DNA from: Acidobacteriota bacterium
Lineage (GTDB): Bacteria; Acidobacteriota; Vicinamibacteria; Vicinamibacterales; UBA2999
DNA: 21,095 nucleotides
Assembly (NCBI GenBank): GCA_947465645.1
Contig: CANIBQ010000087.1
Span: 1-21,095, forward strand
Direction: 5' to 3'
Below the pieces are notes generated by a model. That model saw only the letters and a list, made by a program, of their open reading frames with translations. It had not been told where the DNA came from and searched no databases. The position numbers and the translations under genes are program-made. Each line of letters starts with the position of its first letter. Position 1 is the first letter of the stretch. Shown here in pieces: positions 14,013 to 21,095 of this stretch.

Positions 14013-15179
14013 TTATGCAGACTTCGGACCGCTTCGAGCGACAGCGAGGATGGCGTCGGCGGCGCGTCCGCTGGCGCCGGGCGTGCCGAGCTTCTCGCGC
14101 ACGCGCCGCAACGCTTCGCGCGTGCGCGCGTGACGCTCCCGATCGCTCAGAAACAGCACCGTCTCTTCGGCCACGCGCTCAGCCGTGAAATTCGACTGGA
14201 TCAGCTCAGGCACGACGTGGCGCCCCGCCACCAGGTTCGGCATCGCGTAGGTGTCGACGTTGACGAAGGGTTTGCCCAACCGGTACGTCAGCGGAGAGAG
14301 CTTGTAGACGACGACCATGGGGCGCTCGTGCAGCGCCGCCTGCACCGTCGCGGTGCCCGACGCGGTGATGACCACGTCGCACGACGCCAGCACGTCGTCG
14401 GTCCGATCGTGCGCGAGCACCGGGGGACTGGTGTGCGGCGTCCGGCCCTTCGGCAACCCGGTCAGGAACGGCGCGAACAAACCGTCGGGAAGGTTTGGCG
14501 CGCACGCCACGACGAACTGCACATCGGGGACGCGCGAGCGGATCAGCGGCATCGCGGCCACCATTGTCGGGGCGATGCGATGAAGCTCGTTGGGCCGGCT
14601 GCCGGGCAGAAGGGCGACGGTGGGCGCATCGGGCACCAGGCCGCGATCCCGCAGGAACGCGGAGCGCGGCTGCCCCGCCGGCGCGAGGTCGACCAGTGGA
14701 TGCCCGACGAACTCCACCGGCACGCCGGCCGCCTCGTAGAGCGGCGCCTCGAACGGAAAGATCACCAGGACCTTGTCGACGTACTTCTTCATCGTCTCCA
14801 TGCGCCGCGGTCGCCATGCCCACAACTGGGGACTCACGTAGTAGACGACGGGGATGCCCAGGTCACGCATCGCGGCCATCAGGCGGAAGTTGAAGTCGGG
14901 AAAATCGATGGCGACGAAGACGTCGGGCTTGAGCTCGCGGGCGGCGCGGACCAGCCGCCGGAGCATCGTGTACGACCGCGGGAGCACGCGCACGGCTTCG
15001 GTGAGACCGGTGACGGTGAGGCCGCTGAAATCGCCCAGCAGCCGGGCGCCGGCCGTCTTCATGCGATCGCCGCCAAAGCCGAAGACGTCGGCTGCCGGTA
15101 CGCGGCGGCGGATTTCGGTGACGAGCGCGCCGGCGTACAGATCACCGGACGCTTCGCCGCACGAGATCATGACTTTCAT
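14013..15179 (-). CDS. lpxB: lipid-A-disaccharide synthase
   Basis: This frame encodes 388 residues, normal family length. LpxB joins UDP-2,3-diacylglucosamine and lipid X to give the lipid A disaccharide at the inner face of the inner membrane. Hallmarks: ISCGEASGDLYAG (5-17), IDFPDFNFRL (91-100), VSPQLWAWRPRRM (115-127), FVGHPL (157-162), LLPGSRPNE (190-198), and the GT-B C-terminal SGTATVQ (274-280). In E. coli LpxB and many GT28/GT19 enzymes the last position of that motif is Glu; here it is Gln280. ATG 15179 is 4 bp after the M16 partner stop, so it is coupled to that gene. Confidence 0.96.
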   Translation of the reverse strand: MKVMISCGEASGDLYAGALVTEIRRRVPAADVFGFGGDRMKTAGARLLGDFSGLTVTGLTEAVRVLPRSYTMLRRLVRAARELKPDVFVAIDFPDFNFRLMAAMRDLGIPVVYYVSPQLWAWRPRRMETMKKYVDKVLVIFPFEAPLYEAAGVPVEFVGHPLVDLAPAGQPRSAFLRDRGLVPDAPTVALLPGSRPNELHRIAPTMVAAMPLIRSRVPDVQFVVACAPNLPDGLFAPFLTGLPKGRTPHTSPPVLAHDRTDDVLASCDVVITASGTATVQAALHERPMVVVYKLSPLTYRLGKPFVNVDTYAMPNLVAGRHVVPELIQSNFTAERVAEETVLFLSDRERHARTREALRRVREKLGTPGASGRAADAILAVARSGPKSA

Positions 15180-15183
15180 CGAT

Positions 15184-17454
15184 TTATTGGGGACGGGCGA
15201 AGAGCGTGTCGTCGAGCGCGCCGTTGAGCGCGACGTGCTTCAGCACGCGCGACAGGATGACGCGGCCGCCGCGGTACACCTCGGCCGTGAACGGCACCTG
15301 GACGCCGTTCACGGGGCGATAGTCGGAGAAGGCCTCTTCGGCCTGCTGGGGACGGCCGTCGGGGCCCGGAGCCGAGAACATCTGTCGTGCGATCAGGTTC
15401 TGCGGATCGATATAGAGCTTCACCGGCGACACCTGTTCGCCGCTGATTTCCAGCACCCTGAACGTGCGGCCGTCCCGGCCTTCCTCCGGAAGGATACGCA
15501 CCAGAAGCTTTCCCTCGGAGGCGGCAATCAGTATCGGAATCGTGTCTCGACGAACGCTGGCGGCCATTTCGTCGCGCATCGGCGGCGGTGCGTCGCGTAT
15601 GCCGGCCGGATTCCTCTCCCAGGCGAGTCCGGCGTTGAACACGAGAGCCGTCTCGACACCATTGACCGCGGCATCGACGCGGAACTTGTCTGGGTAGACG
15701 ACGTACGTCTTAGTGGTCGATGACAGCGTCCCGCGCTCCATCTGGAAGGTGGTCTCGGCGTCAGCGACCACCGTGCGCACCTTGCGCAGCGCCTCGAGAC
15801 CGCCGCGGGCCTCGACGACGCGCTGCAAGAGATCGGTTGCACGCGCATCCACCTGCGCAGCCTGGGCAGTGAGCGGACTGTAAGCAAACTCGATGCGGCG
15901 CGGACCTTTACCGTCCGCGAGGCGAGCCGTAAAGGCTCGCCCCGCATCAAGAGGGGACATCATGCGGGGCGGGCCTTTACGGCCCGCCGCCTGCGGCCGT
16001 CCATCGCTCCTCAACGTCGACGACATGATGTCGAGCTGCGCGATCGGGATGACGTCGAACTCGGTGAAGCCCACCTCGCGAAGCTGCGGGATGAATGCCG
16101 CGGCGTTGCCGACGAGCACGATGGAGAGGCGGTCGGTGCGGATGTACTGTCTCGCCACTCGCTGGATGTCGTCCGGCGTCACCGCCTGCACACGCGTCGG
16201 GAAGGTGCCGATTTCTTCGACCGGCAGGTCGTAGAACACGACGTTGAGCACCTGCGTGGCGATGTCGTTCGGCGTCTCGATCGTCAGCGGAAAGCTGCCC
16301 GAGAGATAGGCCTGCGCATCCGACAGCTCGCGCTCGAACACGCGGTCGCGCGGAAGCTTGGCAAATTCGTCGATCATCAGCCGCAGCGCCTCGCCTGTCG
16401 TGTCGGTGCGCGTGTCGGTCTCGGCCACGTAGTCGCCCGACTGCTTCCGCGCCTCGGTGTCGGCCGACGCACCGTAGGTCAGGCCGCGTTCCGATCGCAG
16501 CACCCGGTGCAGCCGGTTGGCGCCCTCGCCCCCGAGAATCTTCACCGCCAGGTCCCAGGCCATGAAGTCGGGATGCCTGCGTGGAATAGCCAACTGGCCG
16601 ACGCGAATCTCGGTCTGCACCGAATCGGGCTTGTCGACGATGACGATCCGGCGCGTGGACGGCGGTGGATCGATGATGGCTTCCGCCACGACATCGGCGC
16701 GCGGCCAGCGGCCGAACACCCGCTCGGCGCCCGCGAAGGCCTCCTCGCTCGTGACGTCACCCACGATCGCCAGGATCATGTTGTTGGGCACGTAATAGCG
16801 CCGGTGGTATGCGCGGAGGTCCTCACGCGTGAGGCGGGCGAGCGTGTCGGGCGTGCCGTTGTTCGGCAGGCCGTACGGATGAAATCCATAGACCAGCCGG
16901 TCGAAGAGCACGTTCGCGACGTAGTCGGGATCCTGGAAACTGACCTGCAGCGAGGAGATGGACTGCTGCTTCTGGCGATCGATCTCCTCGGGAGCAAACG
17001 CCGGGTTGTGGGCGAGGTCGGCGATGAGATCCAACGCGACCCCGAAGGCATCCTTCATCACCACGGCGTTGACGAAGCTCAAGTCGGGGCCGGAGCCCGT
17101 ACCAAGCGCCCCGCCGATGAAATCGATGTGATCGGCGATCTGCTCGGCGCTCTTGGTGGTCGTGCCCTGATCCAGAAGGGCCGCGGTCAGGCTGGCAACC
17201 CCCACCTTGCCCGCCGGATCCTGCACCGATCCGGCACGCACGAGCAGCCGCATGCTGACGGCGGGCTGCTCGTGGTGGAGCACGGCAATGACCTGCATGC
17301 CGTTGGCGAGCGTGCGCACTTCGTACGGCGGAAACCTGACCTCTCGCGCGGCCAGCGGACGAGGGGCCCGCTCCGACGGCCAATCCCGCACCTGCGCGCC
17401 GGACGGAACGGCGCAGAGCGCGACCAGCCCTAAAGCCGAGAGGAGAGCCCTCAT
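15184..17454 (-). CDS. M16 peptidase partner subunit (no HxxEH) fused to LolA-like domain
   Basis: This frame encodes 756 residues. Signal peptide 1-20. Residues 40-475 form a two-lobed M16 protein. The first lobe lacks the HxxEH zinc site (VGVASLTAALLDQGT where catalytic forms have HFxEH), while the second lobe keeps the Arg/Tyr element (RSERGLTYGA, Arg323/Tyr327). This is the classic partner of heterodimeric M16 enzymes such as the Sphingomonas SPH2681/2682 pair, where one subunit supplies zinc and the other Arg/Tyr. Residues 482-523 are encoded by a palindromic repeat cluster. Residues 538-756 resemble LolA/LppX-type lipoprotein carriers (KLYIDPQNLIARQM, FSDYRPVNGVQVPFTAEVYRGG). The start overlaps the catalytic subunit stop (ATGA). 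The protein should act in the periplasm; its substrates are unknown. Confidence 0.88.
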   Translation of the reverse strand: MRALLSALGLVALCAVPSGAQVRDWPSERAPRPLAAREVRFPPYEVRTLANGMQVIAVLHHEQPAVSMRLLVRAGSVQDPAGKVGVASLTAALLDQGTTTKSAEQIADHIDFIGGALGTGSGPDLSFVNAVVMKDAFGVALDLIADLAHNPAFAPEEIDRQKQQSISSLQVSFQDPDYVANVLFDRLVYGFHPYGLPNNGTPDTLARLTREDLRAYHRRYYVPNNMILAIVGDVTSEEAFAGAERVFGRWPRADVVAEAIIDPPPSTRRIVIVDKPDSVQTEIRVGQLAIPRRHPDFMAWDLAVKILGGEGANRLHRVLRSERGLTYGASADTEARKQSGDYVAETDTRTDTTGEALRLMIDEFAKLPRDRVFERELSDAQAYLSGSFPLTIETPNDIATQVLNVVFYDLPVEEIGTFPTRVQAVTPDDIQRVARQYIRTDRLSIVLVGNAAAFIPQLREVGFTEFDVIPIAQLDIMSSTLRSDGRPQAAGRKGPPRMMSPLDAGRAFTARLADGKGPRRIEFAYSPLTAQAAQVDARATDLLQRVVEARGGLEALRKVRTVVADAETTFQMERGTLSSTTKTYVVYPDKFRVDAAVNGVETALVFNAGLAWERNPAGIRDAPPPMRDEMAASVRRDTIPILIAASEGKLLVRILPEEGRDGRTFRVLEISGEQVSPVKLYIDPQNLIARQMFSAPGPDGRPQQAEEAFSDYRPVNGVQVPFTAEVYRGGRVILSRVLKHVALNGALDDTLFARPQ
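15889..15988. repeat. cluster of GTAAA/TTTAC-loop hairpins inside M16 gene
   Basis: Forward strand, in order: CGCGGAC/GTCCGCG (15899-15919); GGCGAGCC-GTAAA-GGCTCGCC (15921-15941); a 10-bp inverted pair CGCCCCGCAT/ATGCGGGGCG (15938-15947 with 15962-15971); and GGCGGGCC-TTTAC-GGCCCGCC (15968-15988). Stretch 15889-15920 matches 12237-12268 in inverted orientation at 31 of 32 bases. The whole cluster is translated in frame as the linker between the peptidase and LolA-like parts. Confidence 0.88.
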
Positions 17455-18794
17455 CGTGAACCGCCTTTCGGGAGGATGTACAGCACCGTCCGGTTCGCCT
17501 CGATGAAGTAGGTTCTGGCCACGCGCTGCACGTCCGCAGGCGTGATCTTCGTGAAGATGTCGAACTCGGCGTCGGCCGTCGTGATGTCGTTGTGAATGAC
17601 CGCGGCGTGCGCCAGGTGGACCGCCTTTTCCTCGTTCGACTCGCGGCCGACGATGTAGTCGCGCGCGAACTGGTTTTGCGCGCGCTGCACTTCGTGCAGC
17701 GTGACGCCCCCGGTCTTGACCTTCTCGAATTCGGCGATGAGCGCCGCCTCGGCCGCCTCCGGCGTCTGCCCCGGCTGCAGGATGGCGACGGCGTAGAACA
17801 GGTTCGGGTCTTCGGTGAGGTTGCCGCTCGCGAACGCGCTCAACGCGATCCGCCTGTTATAGACCAGCTCACGCGGTATCCGCGCGCTCTGGCCGTCGGA
17901 CAGGATCTTCGAGGCGATGTGCAGCGGATACGAGTCGGGGTGGCCGTCGTAGGTGATGTGATACGCCACCACCACCGCCGGCAGCGGCCACGACTCCTCC
18001 ACGGTCACGCGGCGCTCGGTGGTCTTTTTCGGCTCGTCGGGAATGTCGCGAGGCACCGGCCGCCCCGCCTTCGGCACGCGGCCGAAGTACTGCGTCACGA
18101 GCTGCACCGCCTGCGCGGTATCGAAGTCGCCGACGACGGTGACGGTGGCGTTTTCCGGCACGTAGTACGTGTCGTGGAACTCGCGCACGTCGTTCACCGA
18201 CGCGGCTTCGAGATCCGCCATGCTCCCGATCGTCGGATGCTTGTAGGGATGAGCGCTGAACGCGTTGTCGTAGATGATCTCGGAGAGCCGCCCGTACGGC
18301 TGGTTCTCGATCCGCATCCGCCGCTCTTCCTTCACGATCTCACGCTCACGGCGAAACGCCGCGTCGTCAACCCGCAGCGTCGCCATGCGATCGGCCTCGA
18401 GCCAGAAGACGAGCGGCAGGTATTGCGCCGGCACCGTCTGCCAGAACACGGTGACGTCCTCGGTGGTGTAGGCGTTGCTGCGGCCGCCGACGCTCGAGAT
18501 GATCGAGGTGTGAGACTCAGGGTCGACGTTCTTCGACCCCTTGAACATCATGTGCTCGAAGAAGTGCGCGAAACCGGTGCGGCCCGGACGCTCGTTCTTG
18601 GATCCGACGTGATACCAGACCGACACGTGCACGATCGGCGTGGAGTGGTCTTCGGACAGGATGACCCGCAGGCCGTTCGGGAGCGTCAGGGCCTGGTACT
18701 GCAGCTTGGGAGGACGAACCGCGGCCTGCAGGGACGCGGCCGCGACGCCGACGGCCAGGACGAATCCGACGAGGAGCGTGAGCCGTCGCGTCAT
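17451..18794 (-). CDS. M16 zinc peptidase, catalytic subunit
   Basis: This frame encodes 447 residues. Signal peptide MTRRLTLLVGFVLAVGVAAASLQA, cut near residue 24. The inverted zinc site HFFEH (His77, Glu80, His81) in GFAHFFEHMMFKGS is followed about 75 residues later by the third ligand in KEERRMR (Glu156 or Glu157). The flanking GGRSNAYTTEDVTVF and a second M16 lobe complete the 45-kDa half-size form. In the second lobe the usual Arg/Tyr pair is less evident (IPRELVYNRRIALSAFAS), fitting a heterodimer with the downstream partner that has it. Start chosen at ATG 18794 because of the signal peptide; it is 23 bp after the barrel gene stop. Its stop overlaps the partner's start as ATGA. Confidence 0.94.
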   Translation of the reverse strand: MTRRLTLLVGFVLAVGVAAASLQAAVRPPKLQYQALTLPNGLRVILSEDHSTPIVHVSVWYHVGSKNERPGRTGFAHFFEHMMFKGSKNVDPESHTSIISSVGGRSNAYTTEDVTVFWQTVPAQYLPLVFWLEADRMATLRVDDAAFRREREIVKEERRMRIENQPYGRLSEIIYDNAFSAHPYKHPTIGSMADLEAASVNDVREFHDTYYVPENATVTVVGDFDTAQAVQLVTQYFGRVPKAGRPVPRDIPDEPKKTTERRVTVEESWPLPAVVVAYHITYDGHPDSYPLHIASKILSDGQSARIPRELVYNRRIALSAFASGNLTEDPNLFYAVAILQPGQTPEAAEAALIAEFEKVKTGGVTLHEVQRAQNQFARDYIVGRESNEEKAVHLAHAAVIHNDITTADAEFDIFTKITPADVQRVARTYFIEANRTVLYILPKGGSR

Positions 18795-18817
18795 CTCGTT
18801 GTGAATTATCGCATTGA

Positions 18818-19606
18818 TTACGGGCTCACAAGGCGGAAGCCGGCGGTCACCCACGTCGCGTTGGAGAACTCGAGTGGATACGGGTCGATTCGTCGCTCCC
18901 CGGCCAGGAACAATTCGACTGCGGCGCCGCGGCCCTGGAGCCGGACGCCGCCTTCGGCTCGAAAACCGTGTTGGGTGCCGCGGCCGCCGGTGCCGTCCAC
19001 GCCGAGCATGCGGACGCCGCCGCCGGCGAAGAGGGCGGCCAGCGGACTGACGGAGACGCGCGCGCGCGCATCGGTGTCGAGCTCCCACCGGTAGTCGACA
19101 AACGACTGCTGCACCACGCCCCTCACATCGGCCCGTCCCTGGTACTGCACGCGGCCGCGGGTGCGCGCGGTGCTGACGCGCGCGCCGATCATGTTCCAGT
19201 CGACCGCCTGGCGCTTGACGCGATCGCTGAGGTGGCGCGACTCGTGATGGAACACGCCGGCCAGTTCGAAGCCGCGCGGGCGCACCGACAGCGAGCCACC
19301 GAGGATGTAGTTGCCCTGGTTGGGATCGAAGGGGCGGAACTGCTCCCCGAGAATCGCCTGGTAGTTCGCCACGAACGTCATGCGGCCGGCGACGTAGTCC
19401 ACGAAATCCAGCTCACCGCCGAAGTTGGTGTCCCACACGAATCGCGGATCGCTGCTCGACAGGTGCTCGGCCGCGAGGTGAAACGTGTAGCGCGGGAGGA
19501 ACTCGATCGTGGGCGACGCCTGCGGGGGCGGAGGCAACGGCGGCTGCGCAACCGCGGGAGACGCGCCCGCCATGAGGGCGAGCGCCACGACGCAGCACCG
19601 GATCAT
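18818..19606 (-). CDS. outer-membrane beta-barrel protein in lpx/M16 operon
   Basis: This frame encodes 262 residues. Signal peptide MIRCCVVALALMAGASPAVA before Gln21, then a Pro-rich stretch and repeated amphipathic strands (IEFLPRYTFHLAAEHL, GELDFVDYVAGRMTFVANYQAILG, GSLSVRPRGFELAGVFHHESRHLSD, WNMIGARVS, HGFRAEGGVRLQGRGAAVELFLAGERR). The alternation and length fit a 10-12 stranded barrel. The FHHESRHLSD stretch recalls DUF1207-like barrels, though I am not sure of the family. The ATG overlaps the lpxD stop as ATGA. Its place between lpxD and the M16 pair suggests a role in, or dependence on, outer-membrane assembly; inference only. Confidence 0.78.
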   Translation of the reverse strand: MIRCCVVALALMAGASPAVAQPPLPPPPQASPTIEFLPRYTFHLAAEHLSSSDPRFVWDTNFGGELDFVDYVAGRMTFVANYQAILGEQFRPFDPNQGNYILGGSLSVRPRGFELAGVFHHESRHLSDRVKRQAVDWNMIGARVSTARTRGRVQYQGRADVRGVVQQSFVDYRWELDTDARARVSVSPLAALFAGGGVRMLGVDGTGGRGTQHGFRAEGGVRLQGRGAAVELFLAGERRIDPYPLEFSNATWVTAGFRLVSP

Positions 19607-20655
19607 TCGCGGCGATCCCCGGGGGCCGCCACGTCCGCGCGCGACACGAGCTCGGCCAGCCGCGCTTCGAGCTCCTCGATTCGCCGCTTCAGCTCAGGCA
19701 GGCGACGAAACACGACGGACGCCTTGCGCCACTCGCGGGCGTCGATCGCCGGATAGCCGGCGACCATCGCCCCGGGATCGAGCGAATTGGTCACGCCCGA
19801 CTGCCCCACCGCCACGGCGCCGCGGCCGATCTTCAGGTGACCGCCGACGCCGACCTGGCCGCCGAAGATCACGTTGTCTTCGATGTCGGTGCTCCCCGCG
19901 ATGCCGACCTGCGCCGCCATGAGGACGTTGCGGCCGACCGACACACCGTGGCCGATCATCACGAGGTTGTCGATCTTGGCGCCGCTTGCGATCCGTGTCT
20001 CGCCGATGGCCGGCCGATCGACCGTCGTGTTGGCCCCGAGCTCCACGTCGTCCTCGATCACCACCGTGGCAATCTGCGGAATCTTTTCGTGCGTGCCGTC
20101 GCCGCGGCGCGCGAAGCCGTACCCATCGCCACCGATGACGACGCCGTTCTGCAGAATCACGCGGTTGCCGAGCTCGACCCGCTCGCGCAACGCGACGTTG
20201 GAATGGATGACGCAATCGGAGCCGATGCGGGTGCCAGGGCCAATCGTGACGTTCGGAAAGATGACCGTGCGATCGCCGATGCTCGCGCCTTCGCCAACCG
20301 ACACGAAAGCGCCGATGGAGACCGCGCCGCCCAGCGTGACACCGGCGGCAACGGCCGCCATCGGATGCACGCCGGCCGCCGGACGCCACTCGGGGGCGAA
20401 GATCGCCACGGCGCGCGCGAACGCCAGGTACGGGTCTCGCGTCCGCAGCATCGCGCACGGCGCCGCGGCGGCATCGTCTTTCAGCAGCACCGCGGAGGCG
20501 CGCGTGCCCGCCAGGGCTGATTCGTATTTCGGGTTCGCGAGAAACGTCAGATCGCCGGCCCGTGCGTCTTCGATGCCCGCGACGCGCGCGATCTCCACCT
20601 CACCGTCGCCCTCGAGGCGGCAGGCAAGCCGTTCGGCCAACTCCCGTAATTTCAC
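19603..20655 (-). CDS. lpxD: UDP-3-O-acylglucosamine N-acyltransferase
   Basis: This frame encodes 350 residues. LpxD adds the N-linked acyl chain to UDP-3-O-acyl-glucosamine, the third step of lipid A synthesis, using acyl-ACP in the cytosol. The N-terminal uridine-binding domain (1-95; VAGIEDARAGDLTFLANPKY) is followed by a left-handed beta helix of hexapeptide repeats (about 100-300) with the catalytic His236 in NLVMIGHGVSVG and the family stretch QNGVVIGGDGYGFA (169-182). A C-terminal helix (306-340; RRLPELKRRIEELEARLAEL) trims the trimer. The start MKLRELAERL is standard. It heads the block, with a 47-bp gap from the upstream gene containing a dispersed repeat but no obvious promoter. 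Confidence 0.97.
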   Translation of the reverse strand: MKLRELAERLACRLEGDGEVEIARVAGIEDARAGDLTFLANPKYESALAGTRASAVLLKDDAAAAPCAMLRTRDPYLAFARAVAIFAPEWRPAAGVHPMAAVAAGVTLGGAVSIGAFVSVGEGASIGDRTVIFPNVTIGPGTRIGSDCVIHSNVALRERVELGNRVILQNGVVIGGDGYGFARRGDGTHEKIPQIATVVIEDDVELGANTTVDRPAIGETRIASGAKIDNLVMIGHGVSVGRNVLMAAQVGIAGSTDIEDNVIFGGQVGVGGHLKIGRGAVAVGQSGVTNSLDPGAMVAGYPAIDAREWRKASVVFRRLPELKRRIEELEARLAELVSRADVAAPGDRRE

Positions 20656-20678
20656 GTGACTGTGACGATTCTACCGTG

Positions 20679-20698
20679 CCCTGAGCAAAGTCGAAGGG
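20679..20698. repeat. dispersed imperfect palindrome CCCTGAGC..GTCGAAGGG
   Basis: The 20-mer CCCTGAGCAAAGTCGAAGGG sits in the 47-bp gap before lpxD. From recall, this CCCTTCGAC/GCTCAGGG pattern is one of the commonest intergenic repeats in several soil and environmental phyla. Arms pair as CCCT/AGGG with mismatched inner bases. Confidence 0.65.
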
Positions 20699-20702
20699 AG
20701 GG

Positions 20703-21095
20703 TCAGGCGTGCGGAATGGCGACGCGCTCGAAGAAGGTCGAGAGGTGCTGCAGCCGAAGACGCGTCGCCACGTCATGGACGCGCGCCTCCCGGACCGTCG
20801 GCTCCAGCGTGTCGGCGCCTCGCAGGTCCGAGAGCGGAGGGCAGGCACGGCCGGTCCAGGTGACGTGATGCTGCCCCTGCGCGGCACCGCGCATGGACAA
20901 CCAGTGGCCCACGACCCGGAACGCGAAGTAATACGCGAGGATGTTTGGCCCCGGGACGGGCATCAGCACCCCGGAGACGATCAACCCGAGCGAATCGACG
21001 ACGAGCCATCGGCGATGGCGCTCGTAGTCGCGCTGGAGCATCCGCTTGATCAGCGTCACGACCTGCTCGAACGACATGTCGGATGGATGGGATGC
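20703..21095 (-). CDS. small membrane-associated protein, possibly Mit_KHE1-like; may be 5'-truncated
   Basis: About 130 residues are visible. The frame contains an ATG at 21077 (MSFEQVVTLIKRML) but stays open to the window edge and that ATG has no ribosome site, so the gene may begin outside. The central part DYERHRRWLVVDSLGLIVSGVLMPVPGPNILAYYFAFRVVGHWLSMRGA holds basic residues, one long hydrophobic stretch and a PGPN motif. It recalls the bacterial relatives of the mitochondrial K+/H+ exchange-related family (PF10173). That match is from memory and uncertain. The C-terminal third is polar and probably helical. It runs toward lpxD in the same direction, 47 bp apart. Confidence 0.6.
   Translation of the reverse strand, partial: ASHPSDMSFEQVVTLIKRMLQRDYERHRRWLVVDSLGLIVSGVLMPVPGPNILAYYFAFRVVGHWLSMRGAAQGQHHVTWTGRACPPLSDLRGADTLEPTVREARVHDVATRLRLQHLSTFFERVAIPHA

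Noticed and set aside
14001..15227. Plus-strand frame of 408 codons
   Set aside because: Shadow of lpxB.
18795..19088. N-terminal extension of the M16 catalytic subunit
   Set aside because: Shadow of the barrel gene; the signal peptide begins at 18794.
17592..19094. Plus-strand frame of 500 codons
   Set aside because: Shadow of the M16 catalytic subunit and barrel genes.

Overview
The window is GC-rich, densely coded DNA from a diderm (LPS-making) bacterium. It contains lpxD and lpxB, several outer-membrane barrels, lipoproteins and a TolC-type efflux channel. Gene style, the DUF6152 and matrixin-type exported proteins, and the abundance of small palindromic repeats read through as protein suggest an Acidobacteriota member, most likely of the Vicinamibacteria type. 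That placement is inference from recall and was not computed. No tRNA, rRNA, CRISPR array, transposase or phage gene was seen, and no gap longer than 300 bases lacks a gene.

Layout, left to right. (1) 1-993, minus strand: a small Cys-rich exported protein heads an operon running into a TolC-family outer-membrane factor cut by the window edge, probably a heavy-metal RND efflux operon. Facing away from it (1105-2397, plus) is a sialidase-like Asp-box lipoprotein with a CxCC motif. A strong convergent terminator separates this gene from a DUF6152 exported protein (2464-2862, minus). A 34-bp block is shared by the control regions in front of the efflux operon and the DUF6152 gene; it looks like a response-regulator operator. 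(2) 3021-9085, minus: acnA-queG-yqgE-M49-like metallopeptidase lipoprotein, tightly packed with overlapping stops and starts. (3) 9182-11454, minus: a two-gene osmoprotectant/quaternary-amine type ABC importer, an ATPase plus a permease fused to its binding protein. (4) 11584-13942, minus: a three-gene exported module (conserved hypothetical, matrixin metalloprotease, outer-membrane barrel) linked by ATGA/GTGA overlaps. (5) 14013-20655, minus: lpxD - barrel - M16 peptidase (active type) - M16 partner with a LolA-like tail - lpxB, again with 4-nt overlaps or very short gaps. (6) 20703-21095, minus: the end of a small membrane-associated protein running out of the window.

Themes. Almost everything is on the minus strand with translational coupling, so polarity within each block is likely. 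Region 5 joins lipid A synthesis (LpxD acylates the UDP-glucosamine precursor, LpxB makes the disaccharide) to an envelope peptidase pair and a barrel, which suggests co-expressed outer-membrane assembly. Several unrelated short repeat families have entered this compact DNA. At least two lie inside reading frames (queG and the M16 partner) and a third supplies the signal-peptide start of a barrel protein. The most novel-looking items are the shared 34-bp operator with its exported Cys-rich neighbours, the M16 pair embedded between lpxD and lpxB, and the repeats captured into protein.
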